Shown: positions 54,555-61,993 of the stretch, piece by piece
Position numbering within the stretch: the stretch's first letter is position 1
Layout: every line of letters starts with the position of its first letter
Assembly: GCF_009068765.1 (NCBI RefSeq)
Contig: NZ_CP035534.1
Span: 1,922,001-1,986,000, forward strand
DNA length: 64,000 bases
Direction of reading: 5' to 3'
Source of the DNA: Sulfurimonas hydrogeniphila
GTDB lineage: Bacteria > Campylobacterota > Campylobacteria > Campylobacterales > Sulfurimonadaceae
Translations under genes and position numbers: made by a program
The notes under the pieces: generated by a model
Seen by the model: only the letters and a program-made list of their open reading frames with translations
What the model was told of the DNA's origin: nothing
The model's database searches: none

Positions 54555-55118
54555 ATGCAAATAAAAATATCTGATGTGGCAGATTTGCCCTCAAGATTCG
54601 GTGATTTCAATGTACAGGCTTTTAAACAAGGGCAAAAAGAGCATCTTGTTATTTGTGCAAAAGAGTTGGCTGAAGTGCCGATAGTACGTGTTCACTCGGA
54701 GTGTCTTACCGGAGATGCCATAGGCAGTTTAAAATGCGACTGCCGTGACCAGCTTGAGTATGGTTTGCAAATGGCTGATAAAACCGGCGGAATGGTAATC
54801 TATCTTCGGCAGGAGGGAAGAAACATAGGACTTTTAAACAAAATCAACGCCTATGCCCTGCAGGACAAAGGGCTCAATACCATAGAGGCCAACCATCAAC
54901 TCGGTTTTGCTGCAGATGAGCGTACCTATGAAGTCGTCACTTTTATTTTGCATCATTACAATATCAAAAAAATAAAACTGCTGACCAACAATCCTGACAA
55001 AGTAAACTCGATCAGCGGTGTTGAAATTGTTGAGAGGATTCCCATTATTATGAAACCGAACAAGCATAATGAAGGATACCTTGATGTCAAGCGCGACGGA
55101 ATGGGACATCTTTTATAA
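54555..55118 (+). CDS. ribA: GTP cyclohydrolase II
   Basis: The 187-residue enzyme opens GTP in the first step of riboflavin synthesis. VRVHSECLTGDAIGSLKCDC carries the zinc ligands, GGMVIYLRQEGRNIGL the catalytic Arg/Glu residues, and KLLTNNPDKV the Lys/Thr end. AGGA is eight bases from ATG 54555. There is no fused RibB domain. The convergent CZB gene ends three bases later. Confidence 0.95.
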   Translation: MQIKISDVADLPSRFGDFNVQAFKQGQKEHLVICAKELAEVPIVRVHSECLTGDAIGSLKCDCRDQLEYGLQMADKTGGMVIYLRQEGRNIGLLNKINAYALQDKGLNTIEANHQLGFAADERTYEVVTFILHHYNIKKIKLLTNNPDKVNSISGVEIVERIPIIMKPNKHNEGYLDVKRDGMGHLL

Positions 55119-55121
55119 AGA

Positions 55122-55565
55122 TCAGGAAAACTTTGATGCGCTCAGGGCCTGCACTCTTCTTTTGCTTGTCTCAAGAAGTCTCAGCAGATCTTTTGTAATC
55201 TCTTCAAGATCTTTATAATATACTTTTGCCTTTTCAAGTTCCAAATCATCTACCTTATGTGTTTTAAACAGTTTGGAAAAAAAACCCTCCTCTTTTGCAC
55301 CCGTAAAAATAGCATGGATTTTGGCATACTGTATATGCCACTCTTCATGTATCCTGTCTAGACTCTCATAAAACTGAACACCTAAAACACTTTTTATTTC
55401 TTGGGTATCATCATAAAACCACTTCCCAAATTCACACTTCATTTTCGACACAGGTGTTAAATTGTCAATATTTTTGCCTTCAATCAAAAACTTTATTTTT
55501 GTCATCTGCTCTATATGTGCCTCACGGGCATGTTCCATCGCATCTATTGTTTTTTCTTTCGTCAT
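55122..55565 (-). CDS. Soluble CZB zinc-binding sensor protein
   Basis: The 147-residue protein is one chemoreceptor zinc-binding domain: HIEQMTKIKFLIEG on the first helix, KCEFGKWFYDD with the Cys ligand, and RIHEEWHIQYAKIH with later His. That gives the 3His-1Cys pattern of CZB. A C-terminal helical tail follows (about 90-147). It may sense zinc or oxidants for chemotaxis. Divergent from the PAS gene by 111 nt, it probably works with it. Confidence 0.85.
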   Translation of the reverse strand: MTKEKTIDAMEHAREAHIEQMTKIKFLIEGKNIDNLTPVSKMKCEFGKWFYDDTQEIKSVLGVQFYESLDRIHEEWHIQYAKIHAIFTGAKEEGFFSKLFKTHKVDDLELEKAKVYYKDLEEITKDLLRLLETSKRRVQALSASKFS

Positions 55566-55642
55566 ATTGTTTCACCTTATAAAGTACCTGTATTATTACA
55601 TAAAATTTCTAAATTTATTCATCTATTTAAGAAAAATCATTA

Positions 55643-55648
55643 TATAAT
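55643..55648 (+). promoter_or_regulatory. -10 box of the PAS gene
   Basis: TATAAT is 29 bases before the TTG at 55677, in the divergent gap with the CZB gene. Confidence 0.55.
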
Positions 55649-55676
55649 TTGTCAAAACTTAAGAAAGGAATGTAAC

Positions 55677-56240
55677 TTGAAACACCCAGAACCAATTAAT
55701 AACCAAATCAAATTAAATCCAAAAAAATATATAGTTTCCAAAACAGATCCAAAAGGAATCATCGAATACGGCAATGATTATTTTGTAGAAATCTCCGGAT
55801 ACAGTGAATCAGAACTTATCGGAAAACCTCACAGTATCATACGACATCCTGATATGCCAAAAGTTGTATTTAAAATGATGTGGGACAGAATCAATGATGC
55901 AAAAAACATCATCGCTGTTGTGAAAAATCTTGCCAAAGACGGAAGTTACTACTGGGTTGTCACAGAATTTGAGCCAAAAATAGATCCTATTACAAACAAA
56001 ATCATCTCTCATACGGCATACAGAAAAGCCGCTCCGCAAAAAGCAGTTGATACAATGGAACCGATTTATGCAAAACTGCTTGAGATCGAGCAGGAAGGCG
56101 GGATGGAAGCAAGTGAAAAATACTTAAGAGGATTTTTTGAAGAAAAACAAATCACTTATGACGAGTTTATCAATGACCTTGTTGGAAACAAAGGTCTGTT
56201 CAAAATTTTCTTTACAGCTATGAAAAAAATATTTTCATAA
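55677..56240 (+). CDS. Aer/CetB-like PAS sensor protein
   Basis: The 187-residue cytoplasmic protein starts at TTG 55677 after AAGGAA. The PAS core (about 15-125) reads GIIEYGNDYFVEISGYSESEL and HSIIRHPDMPKVVFKMMWDRI, trimmed to show the Aer/CetB-type HPDMP and MWDxI. No TM or signalling domain is fused, so it would act with a separate chemoreceptor, as CetB does with CetA. The C-terminal tail is helical. Confidence 0.88.
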   Translation: MKHPEPINNQIKLNPKKYIVSKTDPKGIIEYGNDYFVEISGYSESELIGKPHSIIRHPDMPKVVFKMMWDRINDAKNIIAVVKNLAKDGSYYWVVTEFEPKIDPITNKIISHTAYRKAAPQKAVDTMEPIYAKLLEIEQEGGMEASEKYLRGFFEEKQITYDEFINDLVGNKGLFKIFFTAMKKIFS

Positions 56241-56293
56241 TAAATTCTGAATTCCTGCAATTTACATTCTATTAAATAATATTCAGATAAAAT

Positions 56294-56309
56294 ATCCTTT
56301 TTAAAGGAT
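56294..56309 (+). promoter_or_regulatory. Hairpin over the rsmG ribosome binding site
   Basis: ATCCTTT-TT-AAAGGAT is a perfect palindrome whose right arm contains the only AAAGGA before the TTG start at 56316. The stem could hide the site, so translation may be regulated. Confidence 0.4.
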
Positions 56310-56315
56310 ATTCTA

Positions 56316-56903
56316 TTGGATTTAAAAACAACACTGGCTCATGACAAAATAGAGTTACCAAATAATTTTTTTCAAAACATACAAAAATACAAAGAGCATC
56401 TCTTTAAATGGAATAAAATTCATAATCTTACAGGTGCAAAAAGTGAACGGACTATAAATGAGTTCATTTATGATGCGGTTTTTCCTGTCAGTTTTTTACC
56501 AAAAGTAGACTCCCTCCTCGACATAGGCACCGGTGCCGGATTTCCGGGAATGATTTTGGCATTTGCACTGCCGCACACAGAGGTAACACTTGTAGAGCCT
56601 TTAACAAAACGGGCAAGTTTTTTGCAGTTTGTCAAGGCTGATTTGGGACTTGACAATGTAAAAGTCGTAAAAAAACGGGTTGAAGAGATGCAGCCGAAAG
56701 TATTTGATCTTATCACATCACGTGCCGTCACAGACACAAAAATGCTTTTATCTCTCAGTAAAAATTTTCGGGATGCTCATTCAAAGCTGCTTTTTTACAA
56801 AGGTGAAAAAGTTTTTGATGAAATTGAAGCTGATATTGATATAAAACATAAAATAATTGAAACAAAAAACAGACACTATTTACTTCTAGGAGAAGAATTA
56901 TGA
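56316..56903 (+). CDS. rsmG: 16S rRNA (guanine527-N7)-methyltransferase
   Basis: The 195-residue enzyme starts at TTG 56316. [11 protein letters not shown] marks the RsmG N-terminus; [17 protein letters not shown] is the SAM-binding loop, [13 protein letters not shown] the second motif and DLITSRAV the third. It methylates G527 of 16S rRNA, and its loss gives low-level streptomycin resistance in other bacteria. The stop overlaps the next gene (TTATGA). Confidence 0.95.
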   Translation: MDLKTTLAHDKIELPNNFFQNIQKYKEHLFKWNKIHNLTGAKSERTINEFIYDAVFPVSFLPKVDSLLDIGTGAGFPGMILAFALPHTEVTLVEPLTKRASFLQFVKADLGLDNVKVVKKRVEEMQPKVFDLITSRAVTDTKMLLSLSKNFRDAHSKLLFYKGEKVFDEIEADIDIKHKIIETKNRHYLLLGEEL

Positions 56904-57136
56904 TACTGAAAATACTTATAATCGGAGCAGTTATTGCTGCGGTTTACTTTCTGTTTTTCAAGACAAAACCAGAAGCAAAAGTTACAAAAAAGAACACGAA
57001 AAAAGACTCCGCAAAGCCCGATGCCGATGAAATGGTGGAGTGTACAAGCTGTGGTGTTTATGCGGAAATACAAGAGTGTATTCTCAGTAACGGAAAATAC
57101 TACTGCTCTCGCGAATGTTTACAAAAGGGAAAATAA
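56900..57136 (+). CDS. Small membrane-anchored zinc-finger (PP0621-like) protein
   Basis: The 78-residue protein has one TM helix ([16 protein letters not shown], about 5-20), a Lys-rich linker, and a C-terminal Cys domain: [13 protein letters not shown] and YYCSRECLQ, a CxxC-x(8)-C...CxxxC zinc ribbon. PP0621-type proteins have no established function. Coupled to rsmG and the next gene. Confidence 0.8.
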   Translation: MILKILIIGAVIAAVYFLFFKTKPEAKVTKKNTKKDSAKPDADEMVECTSCGVYAEIQECILSNGKYYCSRECLQKGK

Positions 57137-57525
57137 TGCTTTTATTTGGTCATAGATTTATAAAGAGTGAAAAATTTTATCATGTGTCTGATATAGACGC
57201 AATTGTTCAGACACCACCTGCGTCAATAATTTACCTCGAATTTGAAGAGAAAAACCTTGATATTATTGAATACCTCAATCAGAATTCTATAAAATTCGCA
57301 CTCAAAGTTCAAAATGTCACAGAGCTCATTTATGCTTCTGCCCTGGGTGCAAGTTATATCCATGTAGAGCAGAAACTGGCAAAAACTGCCCAGAAAATTG
57401 CTGAAAACTATTTGTTTGATGCAAAAATATTAGTACATATAGAGAAGGAAGAAGAGATAGAAGAGATGGCACTGTTGGGAATAGACGGTGCTGTATTTAC
57501 AGAGGCGATTGTCAAAATAGCTTAA
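57136..57525 (+). CDS. Conserved hypothetical protein (129 residues)
   Basis: Starts at ATG 57136 in a TAATG overlap with the previous gene. Alternating strands and helices (IIYLEFEEKN, ASALGASYIHVEQ, AKILVHIEKEEE and ALLGIDGAVFTEAI) recall the tail half of a TIM barrel with the phosphate-binding GxDGAVF. No family named. Last gene of the rsmG operon. Confidence 0.75.
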   Translation: MLLFGHRFIKSEKFYHVSDIDAIVQTPPASIIYLEFEEKNLDIIEYLNQNSIKFALKVQNVTELIYASALGASYIHVEQKLAKTAQKIAENYLFDAKILVHIEKEEEIEEMALLGIDGAVFTEAIVKIA

Positions 57526-57533
57526 GGACACCT

Positions 57534-58562
57534 CTAAATTGTTCTTCGCAGGTGTGCTTTTAAAGAGGTCAGGATTTCATAGCTTATTGTGCCCGCATAC
57601 TTGGCAACTTCGCGTGCATCATTAAAAATCAGGAGTTCTTCTTTGTCTGTCAAAAAAGAACTGTTGTCCATAGAAATTCTACCCGCTATTTTAATGCCCT
57701 CAGGCGTTATAAAATTGTGCGAACAGCTTCTTAAAAAACCATCACCATACCCAAAATCATAATTTGTCACGCTACAAGAGGCCTTTGCCTCAAAAGCTGC
57801 TCCATAACCGACACAGTCTCCTTTTTGAAGCTTTCTTGAAGAGATCTTTTTTGCATATACAGACAAAACAGGTGCCAATTCGTTTACATGTAAGCCTTTT
57901 ACATGTAAAGCATTCGGCAATTCCAGACAACCATAGGCTGCGATGCCTACGCGCGCCATATCTTCATCAAAATCATTTGTGCGAAAGAGTGCGGCAGAAT
58001 TACACGAATGAAACCCTAAAGGAGTAAAATCATACTTTTTTGCCAACACCTTTGCTTCTTTTTTCACCTGTTGAAAATTTTTGTTTTGCAAATCAAAATA
58101 TTCATTCTCTTCATCAGCACAAGAGTGGTGTGTAAAAACAGCTTCAAGTTTGAGTCCCTGTTTTGCACATAACACAAAGGCTTCTTCGAGTTCATCCATC
58201 AAAATACCGTTACGACACATTCCCGTATCTACTTTAAGTTGTACTTTTGTGTTTTTTGCAAATTTGTGAATTGCCTGCAAATCATTAATCGTATATCTTA
58301 TTTTTTCATTTGACTCCTGTGCAAAATCTGCCAAAACCAAAATATACTCAAAAAAGCTCTCAATCTGTTTTGCTTCTTCAAAGGTGCGTACCACTGCTTT
58401 TGTTATGCCGTACTCTTTTGCCATCTGTGCGATTTGCAAAAGTCCGTGCCCGTAGGCATTATCTTTCAAAACCAGCGCTGTTTTATCTTTTGTTTTAGTT
58501 AGTTTGGTAATAATATCAAGATTGTTAAAAAAATAATTTTTATCTAATGCGATGTAAGCCAT
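57534..58562 (-). CDS. alr: Alanine racemase
   Basis: The 342-residue PLP enzyme makes D-alanine for peptidoglycan. LVLKDNAYGHG holds the PLP Lys (about 39), KVDTGMCRNGI the phosphate-side segment, and GDCVGYGAAFEA the catalytic Tyr. ATG 58562 is chosen over GTG 58577. It is divergent from the agmatine deiminase gene with only 16 nt between starts, so their promoters must lie inside each other's genes or overlap. Confidence 0.93.
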   Translation of the reverse strand: MAYIALDKNYFFNNLDIITKLTKTKDKTALVLKDNAYGHGLLQIAQMAKEYGITKAVVRTFEEAKQIESFFEYILVLADFAQESNEKIRYTINDLQAIHKFAKNTKVQLKVDTGMCRNGILMDELEEAFVLCAKQGLKLEAVFTHHSCADEENEYFDLQNKNFQQVKKEAKVLAKKYDFTPLGFHSCNSAALFRTNDFDEDMARVGIAAYGCLELPNALHVKGLHVNELAPVLSVYAKKISSRKLQKGDCVGYGAAFEAKASCSVTNYDFGYGDGFLRSCSHNFITPEGIKIAGRISMDNSSFLTDKEELLIFNDAREVAKYAGTISYEILTSLKAHLRRTI

Positions 58563-58578
58563 AGGAGAATTATACACA

Positions 58579-59634
58579 ATGAAAGAGAAAAAAAGGCTAA
58601 TTGCCGAATTTGAAGAACAAAGTTTTACCCAAATTATATTTCCCCATGCAGATACAGACTGGGCAGACTACCTTGAAGATGCACAAAACACCTTTGTCAG
58701 TATCATCAATGCCATCAGAAAATATCAAAAATGCCTTGTTGTCGTCTATGACACAGATGCGGTAAAAAAATATTTTTCAGATACAGACAATCTTGAATTT
58801 GTACACTGTGTTACAAATGACACCTGGGCAAGAGACTGTTCTGCTTTATCTGTTAAAACAGCCAATAAAACCGCTTTGCTTGATTTTTCTTTTAACGGCT
58901 GGGGCAACAAATTTGATGCCAAAAAGGACAATCTGATGACGCAAAAAATTGCGCACAAATACCTGCCATGCAAGGTTGAAAAAATTGATTTTGTTCTTGA
59001 AGGCGGTGCAGTTGAGAGTAATGGTGCAGGTATCCTTTTAACAACCGCTGCATGTATGCACAACAAAAACCGCAATCCCCAATTCACTGCCAAAGAAATT
59101 ACAAAAAAACTCCAAGAGTTTTTCGGCGCAGAACAGATTTTATATCTACATCACGGCTACCTGGCTGGAGACGATACAGATTCCCACATAGACACCCTTG
59201 CAAGATTTACAGATGAGAAAACCATCATGTATGTAAAATGCGATGATACCAATGACGAACATTATCATGAGCTCAAACTTATGGAAGAAGAGCTGCAACA
59301 CTTGGCAAAAACGCATGATTTTAAGCTTGTTTCACTTCCGATGTGTGATGCGATTTATTTTGAAAAAGAGAGGCTGCCCGCGACTTATGCCAATTTTCTT
59401 TTTGTCAACGGTGCCGTTTTAGTACCGGTTTATGGTGTTTCACAAGATAAGGAAGCACTTGCAATTTTTAAAAAAACGTTTCCAGACAGAGACGTTGTAG
59501 CCATAGACTGCTCTGTTCTAATCCGTCAACACGGCTCACTGCACTGCGTAACAATGAACTTTTGCGTATCAGTTCAGCTTTTTAAAAACCCAAACACTTT
59601 AGTCGGCACTGAAGTACCGATTCCGATTAAATAG
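58579..59634 (+). CDS. aguA: Agmatine deiminase
   Basis: The 351-residue enzyme hydrolyses agmatine to N-carbamoylputrescine. NDTWARDCSALSV, FVLEGGAVESNGAGILL, the GDDTDSHIDTLARF catalytic His/Asp and HGSLHCVTMNF with the active Cys are all present. The last dozen codons (VGTEVPIPIK) come from repeat copy 8 and are probably an extension to the ancestral end. Its partner amidase is at 29178. Confidence 0.93.
   Translation: MKEKKRLIAEFEEQSFTQIIFPHADTDWADYLEDAQNTFVSIINAIRKYQKCLVVVYDTDAVKKYFSDTDNLEFVHCVTNDTWARDCSALSVKTANKTALLDFSFNGWGNKFDAKKDNLMTQKIAHKYLPCKVEKIDFVLEGGAVESNGAGILLTTAACMHNKNRNPQFTAKEITKKLQEFFGAEQILYLHHGYLAGDDTDSHIDTLARFTDEKTIMYVKCDDTNDEHYHELKLMEEELQHLAKTHDFKLVSLPMCDAIYFEKERLPATYANFLFVNGAVLVPVYGVSQDKEALAIFKKTFPDRDVVAIDCSVLIRQHGSLHCVTMNFCVSVQLFKNPNTLVGTEVPIPIK
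59601..59629 (+). repeat. Dispersed hairpin repeat, copy 8
   Basis: TCGGCACTGAAGTACCGATTCCGA, arms TCGG/CCGA, read in frame as part of aguA. Confidence 0.8.
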
Positions 59635-59636
59635 CG

Positions 59637-59667
59637 TTACGGAACCCGTACTTTGTAGTGCGGGCTG
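59637..59667 (-). repeat. Dispersed hairpin repeat, copy 9 (inverted to copy 8)
   Basis: On the plus strand CGGAACCCGTACTTTGTAGT then GCGGGCT; arms CCCG/CGGG, loop one or two bases longer. With copy 8 it forms an inverted pair. Confidence 0.78.
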
Positions 59668-59702
59668 TGTGTCATACAAGCCATCTCTGCAAGACAAAGC
59701 CT

Positions 59703-59801
59703 TTACTGCAGCATCGCCATCCCGCTCATAATCAAATAGGTCGCCAGACCAAACCCCGCTGCTATTAAAATCGTCCGTTTTATTTTTTCTTTTGTACTCA
59801 T
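59703..59801 (-). CDS. Possible 32-residue membrane protein
   Basis: MSTKEKIKRTILIAAGFGLA begins a peptide with a basic N-terminus and one TM helix (about 10-30), ending MAMLQ. No clear ribosome binding site is seen. It lies on the strand opposite to both flanking genes, in the gap upstream of the copper receptor. It may be real or chance. Confidence 0.35.
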   Translation of the reverse strand: MSTKEKIKRTILIAAGFGLATYLIMSGMAMLQ

Positions 59802-59822
59802 AGTGCAATTTTAGCAAAAAAT

Positions 59823-59854
59823 TAACACTTTTGTAACACTTCTTTTTGTATCAT
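59823..59854 (+). promoter_or_regulatory. Direct-repeat operator and promoter of the copper receptor gene
   Basis: TAACACT-TTTG-TAACACT is a perfect pair of 7-mers with 4-base spacing (11-base period), followed after 8 bases by TATCAT as -10. This spacing is used by OmpR/PhoB-family regulators. The same element precedes the DUF2202 gene at 61931. Confidence 0.6.
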
Positions 59855-59910
59855 AAATTAAATAATTTCTTAAAATTATTCTTTAAATATATATTTAAAA
59901 AGGGTACACC

Positions 59911-61911
59911 ATGAAAAGAACAATTACACTCTCTTTATTAGTCTTCTCCTCTTTGTATGCATCAGAAATTGAACTTGCACCAATCAGCGTAGAATCCACA
60001 ACACTCACAGACGTCGCACAAAATGCGCAGGTTTCTGCTGATGTCGCACAAGCGCTCGCTGATTCAGTTCCAAGTATAGACATGAGTCGCAGAAGCGGTA
60101 TTGCCAATGACATCTTCATCCGCGGTCAAAAACGCGACAATATTTCCGTAGAAGTTGACGGTACAAAAATCTATGGAGCCTGCCCAAACAGAATGGATCC
60201 GCCGGTTTCACACATTGTAGCCAACCAGATTGATTCTATCGAAATAATCACAGGACCATATGATGTAACAACATACGGCAATTTAAGCGGTGGCGTGAAG
60301 ATAAAAACAAAACAACCTACAAAAGATTTCAAAGCATCTGTTAATCTTGGTTTTGGTTCATGGAACTATAAAAAATTTGGTGCAAGTGCAAGCGGTGGCA
60401 ATGATTTTATCCGTATGACTGCAACAGTTTCAACTGAATCCTCTGATCAGTATCATGACGGAAACGGTGACTCTTTAGCACAGCAGATTGACAAATACCA
60501 AGCAGCAAATTCTGCAACACTGGTTGGGTCCAAAGACCCAAGACTCCAACCTGCTTATTATGATATGCCTGCATACACAAAAAAAAGTGCCATGGCCAAA
60601 GCCTTTATCACAACTGCAAAAGATCAAGAACTTCGTTTAAGTGTCACAGCAAACAGAAGTGAGAATGTATTGTATGCAAACTCCAAAATGGATGCACTCT
60701 ATGATGACTCAAATATATACTCAGTGGAATATAATATTGACAATGTAGCCAAAGGGTACAAAAATATCAATTTGCAATATTACCACTCTGATGTTGACCA
60801 TCCAATGGGAACAAATTACAGAAACTCTTCTCTTGCAACAGGAAATATTAAAAACTGGCTGACAACAAATCTTGACGGTATCAAACTAAAAAACAGTTTT
60901 GACATCAACTCCTACAAACTTCTTATCGGTCTTGATGCTAGTAACAGAAAATGGAATGGACATTATGAGAAAAATGATTCAGCAGCACTCATAGGGTACA
61001 AGAAAAGTATCGACAATGCAGTAACAAAAAACACAGCACTCTTTGCAAAACTTGACAAAAATTTTGGTGCATTCAACCTTTCTCTTGGAACCAGAGTTGA
61101 TGACACTATCATAACAAACGACAGCTATCAAGACAACGATTATCACTCGGTAGGTGCAAATATTCTTGGAACATATAATCTCAATCAAGAGAATAAAATC
61201 TTCTTTGGTATCGGACAGGCTTATCGTGTACCAGATGCCAGAGAACTTTACTTCTTCAGTTCTATGGGTAATCTTGTCGGAACCCCTGACCTTAAAAATG
61301 TCAGAAATCAAGAAGTTGATTTAGGATACGAAATCAATAATGACAGTTTCGAGTTTAAAATCAAAACTTTTTACTCAAAACTTAAAGATTATATCTACAT
61401 CCAAAAAGGTGTAGCCGTAAATGCATTTCAAAATATTGACGCATATATTTATGGCGGAGAAGCCAGCGCATCTGTTTATCTGAGTGATGACATCTCTTTA
61501 GATATGAGTGCAGCCTATAAACGCGGAAAAAAAGATGCTCCCCTTGCAGGACAAACAAACACAAACCTGGCGGATATAGCACCGCTTGAGGGGAAAATTG
61601 CTCTTAACTATGAATATGCAAACCGTTCTATGGCAACAATTGACACTATGATGCGTAAACGCTGGACACAGATAGATGATGAAAACGGTGAACAGGTTCT
61701 AGCCGGCTGGGCAATACTCAATGCAAAAATAAAACATGCTGTCAGTAAAAAATTCGACTTCACTGTAGGGATGAATAATATACTCAACAAAACCTATGCA
61801 AGAAGCAATACATATGCAGACTTGGTCCTTATTTCAGGTGGTACAACTGATGTTATGCTTATGAATGAACCGGGGCGTTACTTCTACACAAATTTGGATT
61901 TTAAATTTTAG
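59911..61911 (+). CDS. TonB-dependent copper receptor, OprC/NosA family
   Basis: The 666-residue outer-membrane receptor has a signal peptide, a plug with SIDMSRRSGIANDIFIRGQK and the family-specific GACPNRMDPPVSH with C91 and M95, and a HxM pair at H297/M299 (VDHPMG). CxxxM and HxM are the copper ligands of OprC. The barrel ends YTNLDFKF. OprC/NosA import copper ions, needed by copper oxidases and nitrous-oxide reductase. The lack of a TonB box cannot be judged from sequence alone. Confidence 0.85.
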   Translation: MKRTITLSLLVFSSLYASEIELAPISVESTTLTDVAQNAQVSADVAQALADSVPSIDMSRRSGIANDIFIRGQKRDNISVEVDGTKIYGACPNRMDPPVSHIVANQIDSIEIITGPYDVTTYGNLSGGVKIKTKQPTKDFKASVNLGFGSWNYKKFGASASGGNDFIRMTATVSTESSDQYHDGNGDSLAQQIDKYQAANSATLVGSKDPRLQPAYYDMPAYTKKSAMAKAFITTAKDQELRLSVTANRSENVLYANSKMDALYDDSNIYSVEYNIDNVAKGYKNINLQYYHSDVDHPMGTNYRNSSLATGNIKNWLTTNLDGIKLKNSFDINSYKLLIGLDASNRKWNGHYEKNDSAALIGYKKSIDNAVTKNTALFAKLDKNFGAFNLSLGTRVDDTIITNDSYQDNDYHSVGANILGTYNLNQENKIFFGIGQAYRVPDARELYFFSSMGNLVGTPDLKNVRNQEVDLGYEINNDSFEFKIKTFYSKLKDYIYIQKGVAVNAFQNIDAYIYGGEASASVYLSDDISLDMSAAYKRGKKDAPLAGQTNTNLADIAPLEGKIALNYEYANRSMATIDTMMRKRWTQIDDENGEQVLAGWAILNAKIKHAVSKKFDFTVGMNNILNKTYARSNTYADLVLISGGTTDVMLMNEPGRYFYTNLDFKF

Positions 61912-61930
61912 GTACCTCATCCTGAGGTAC
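61912..61930 (+). terminator. Hairpin after the copper receptor gene
   Basis: GTACCTCA-TCC-TGAGGTAC is a perfect eight-pair stem one base after the stop. No T run follows, so it may act as a processing or stabilising hairpin. Confidence 0.5.
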
Positions 61931-61961
61931 TAACACTGCGCTAACACTTTTGTATTATACT
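61931..61961 (+). promoter_or_regulatory. Direct-repeat operator and promoter of the DUF2202 gene
   Basis: TAACACT-GCGC-TAACACT matches the operator upstream of the copper receptor. TATACT follows 7 bases later as -10, 33 bases before the ATG. Confidence 0.6.
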
Positions 61962-61993
61962 TTTGAAAACTAAGGACAAAAGGATTCTACTCT

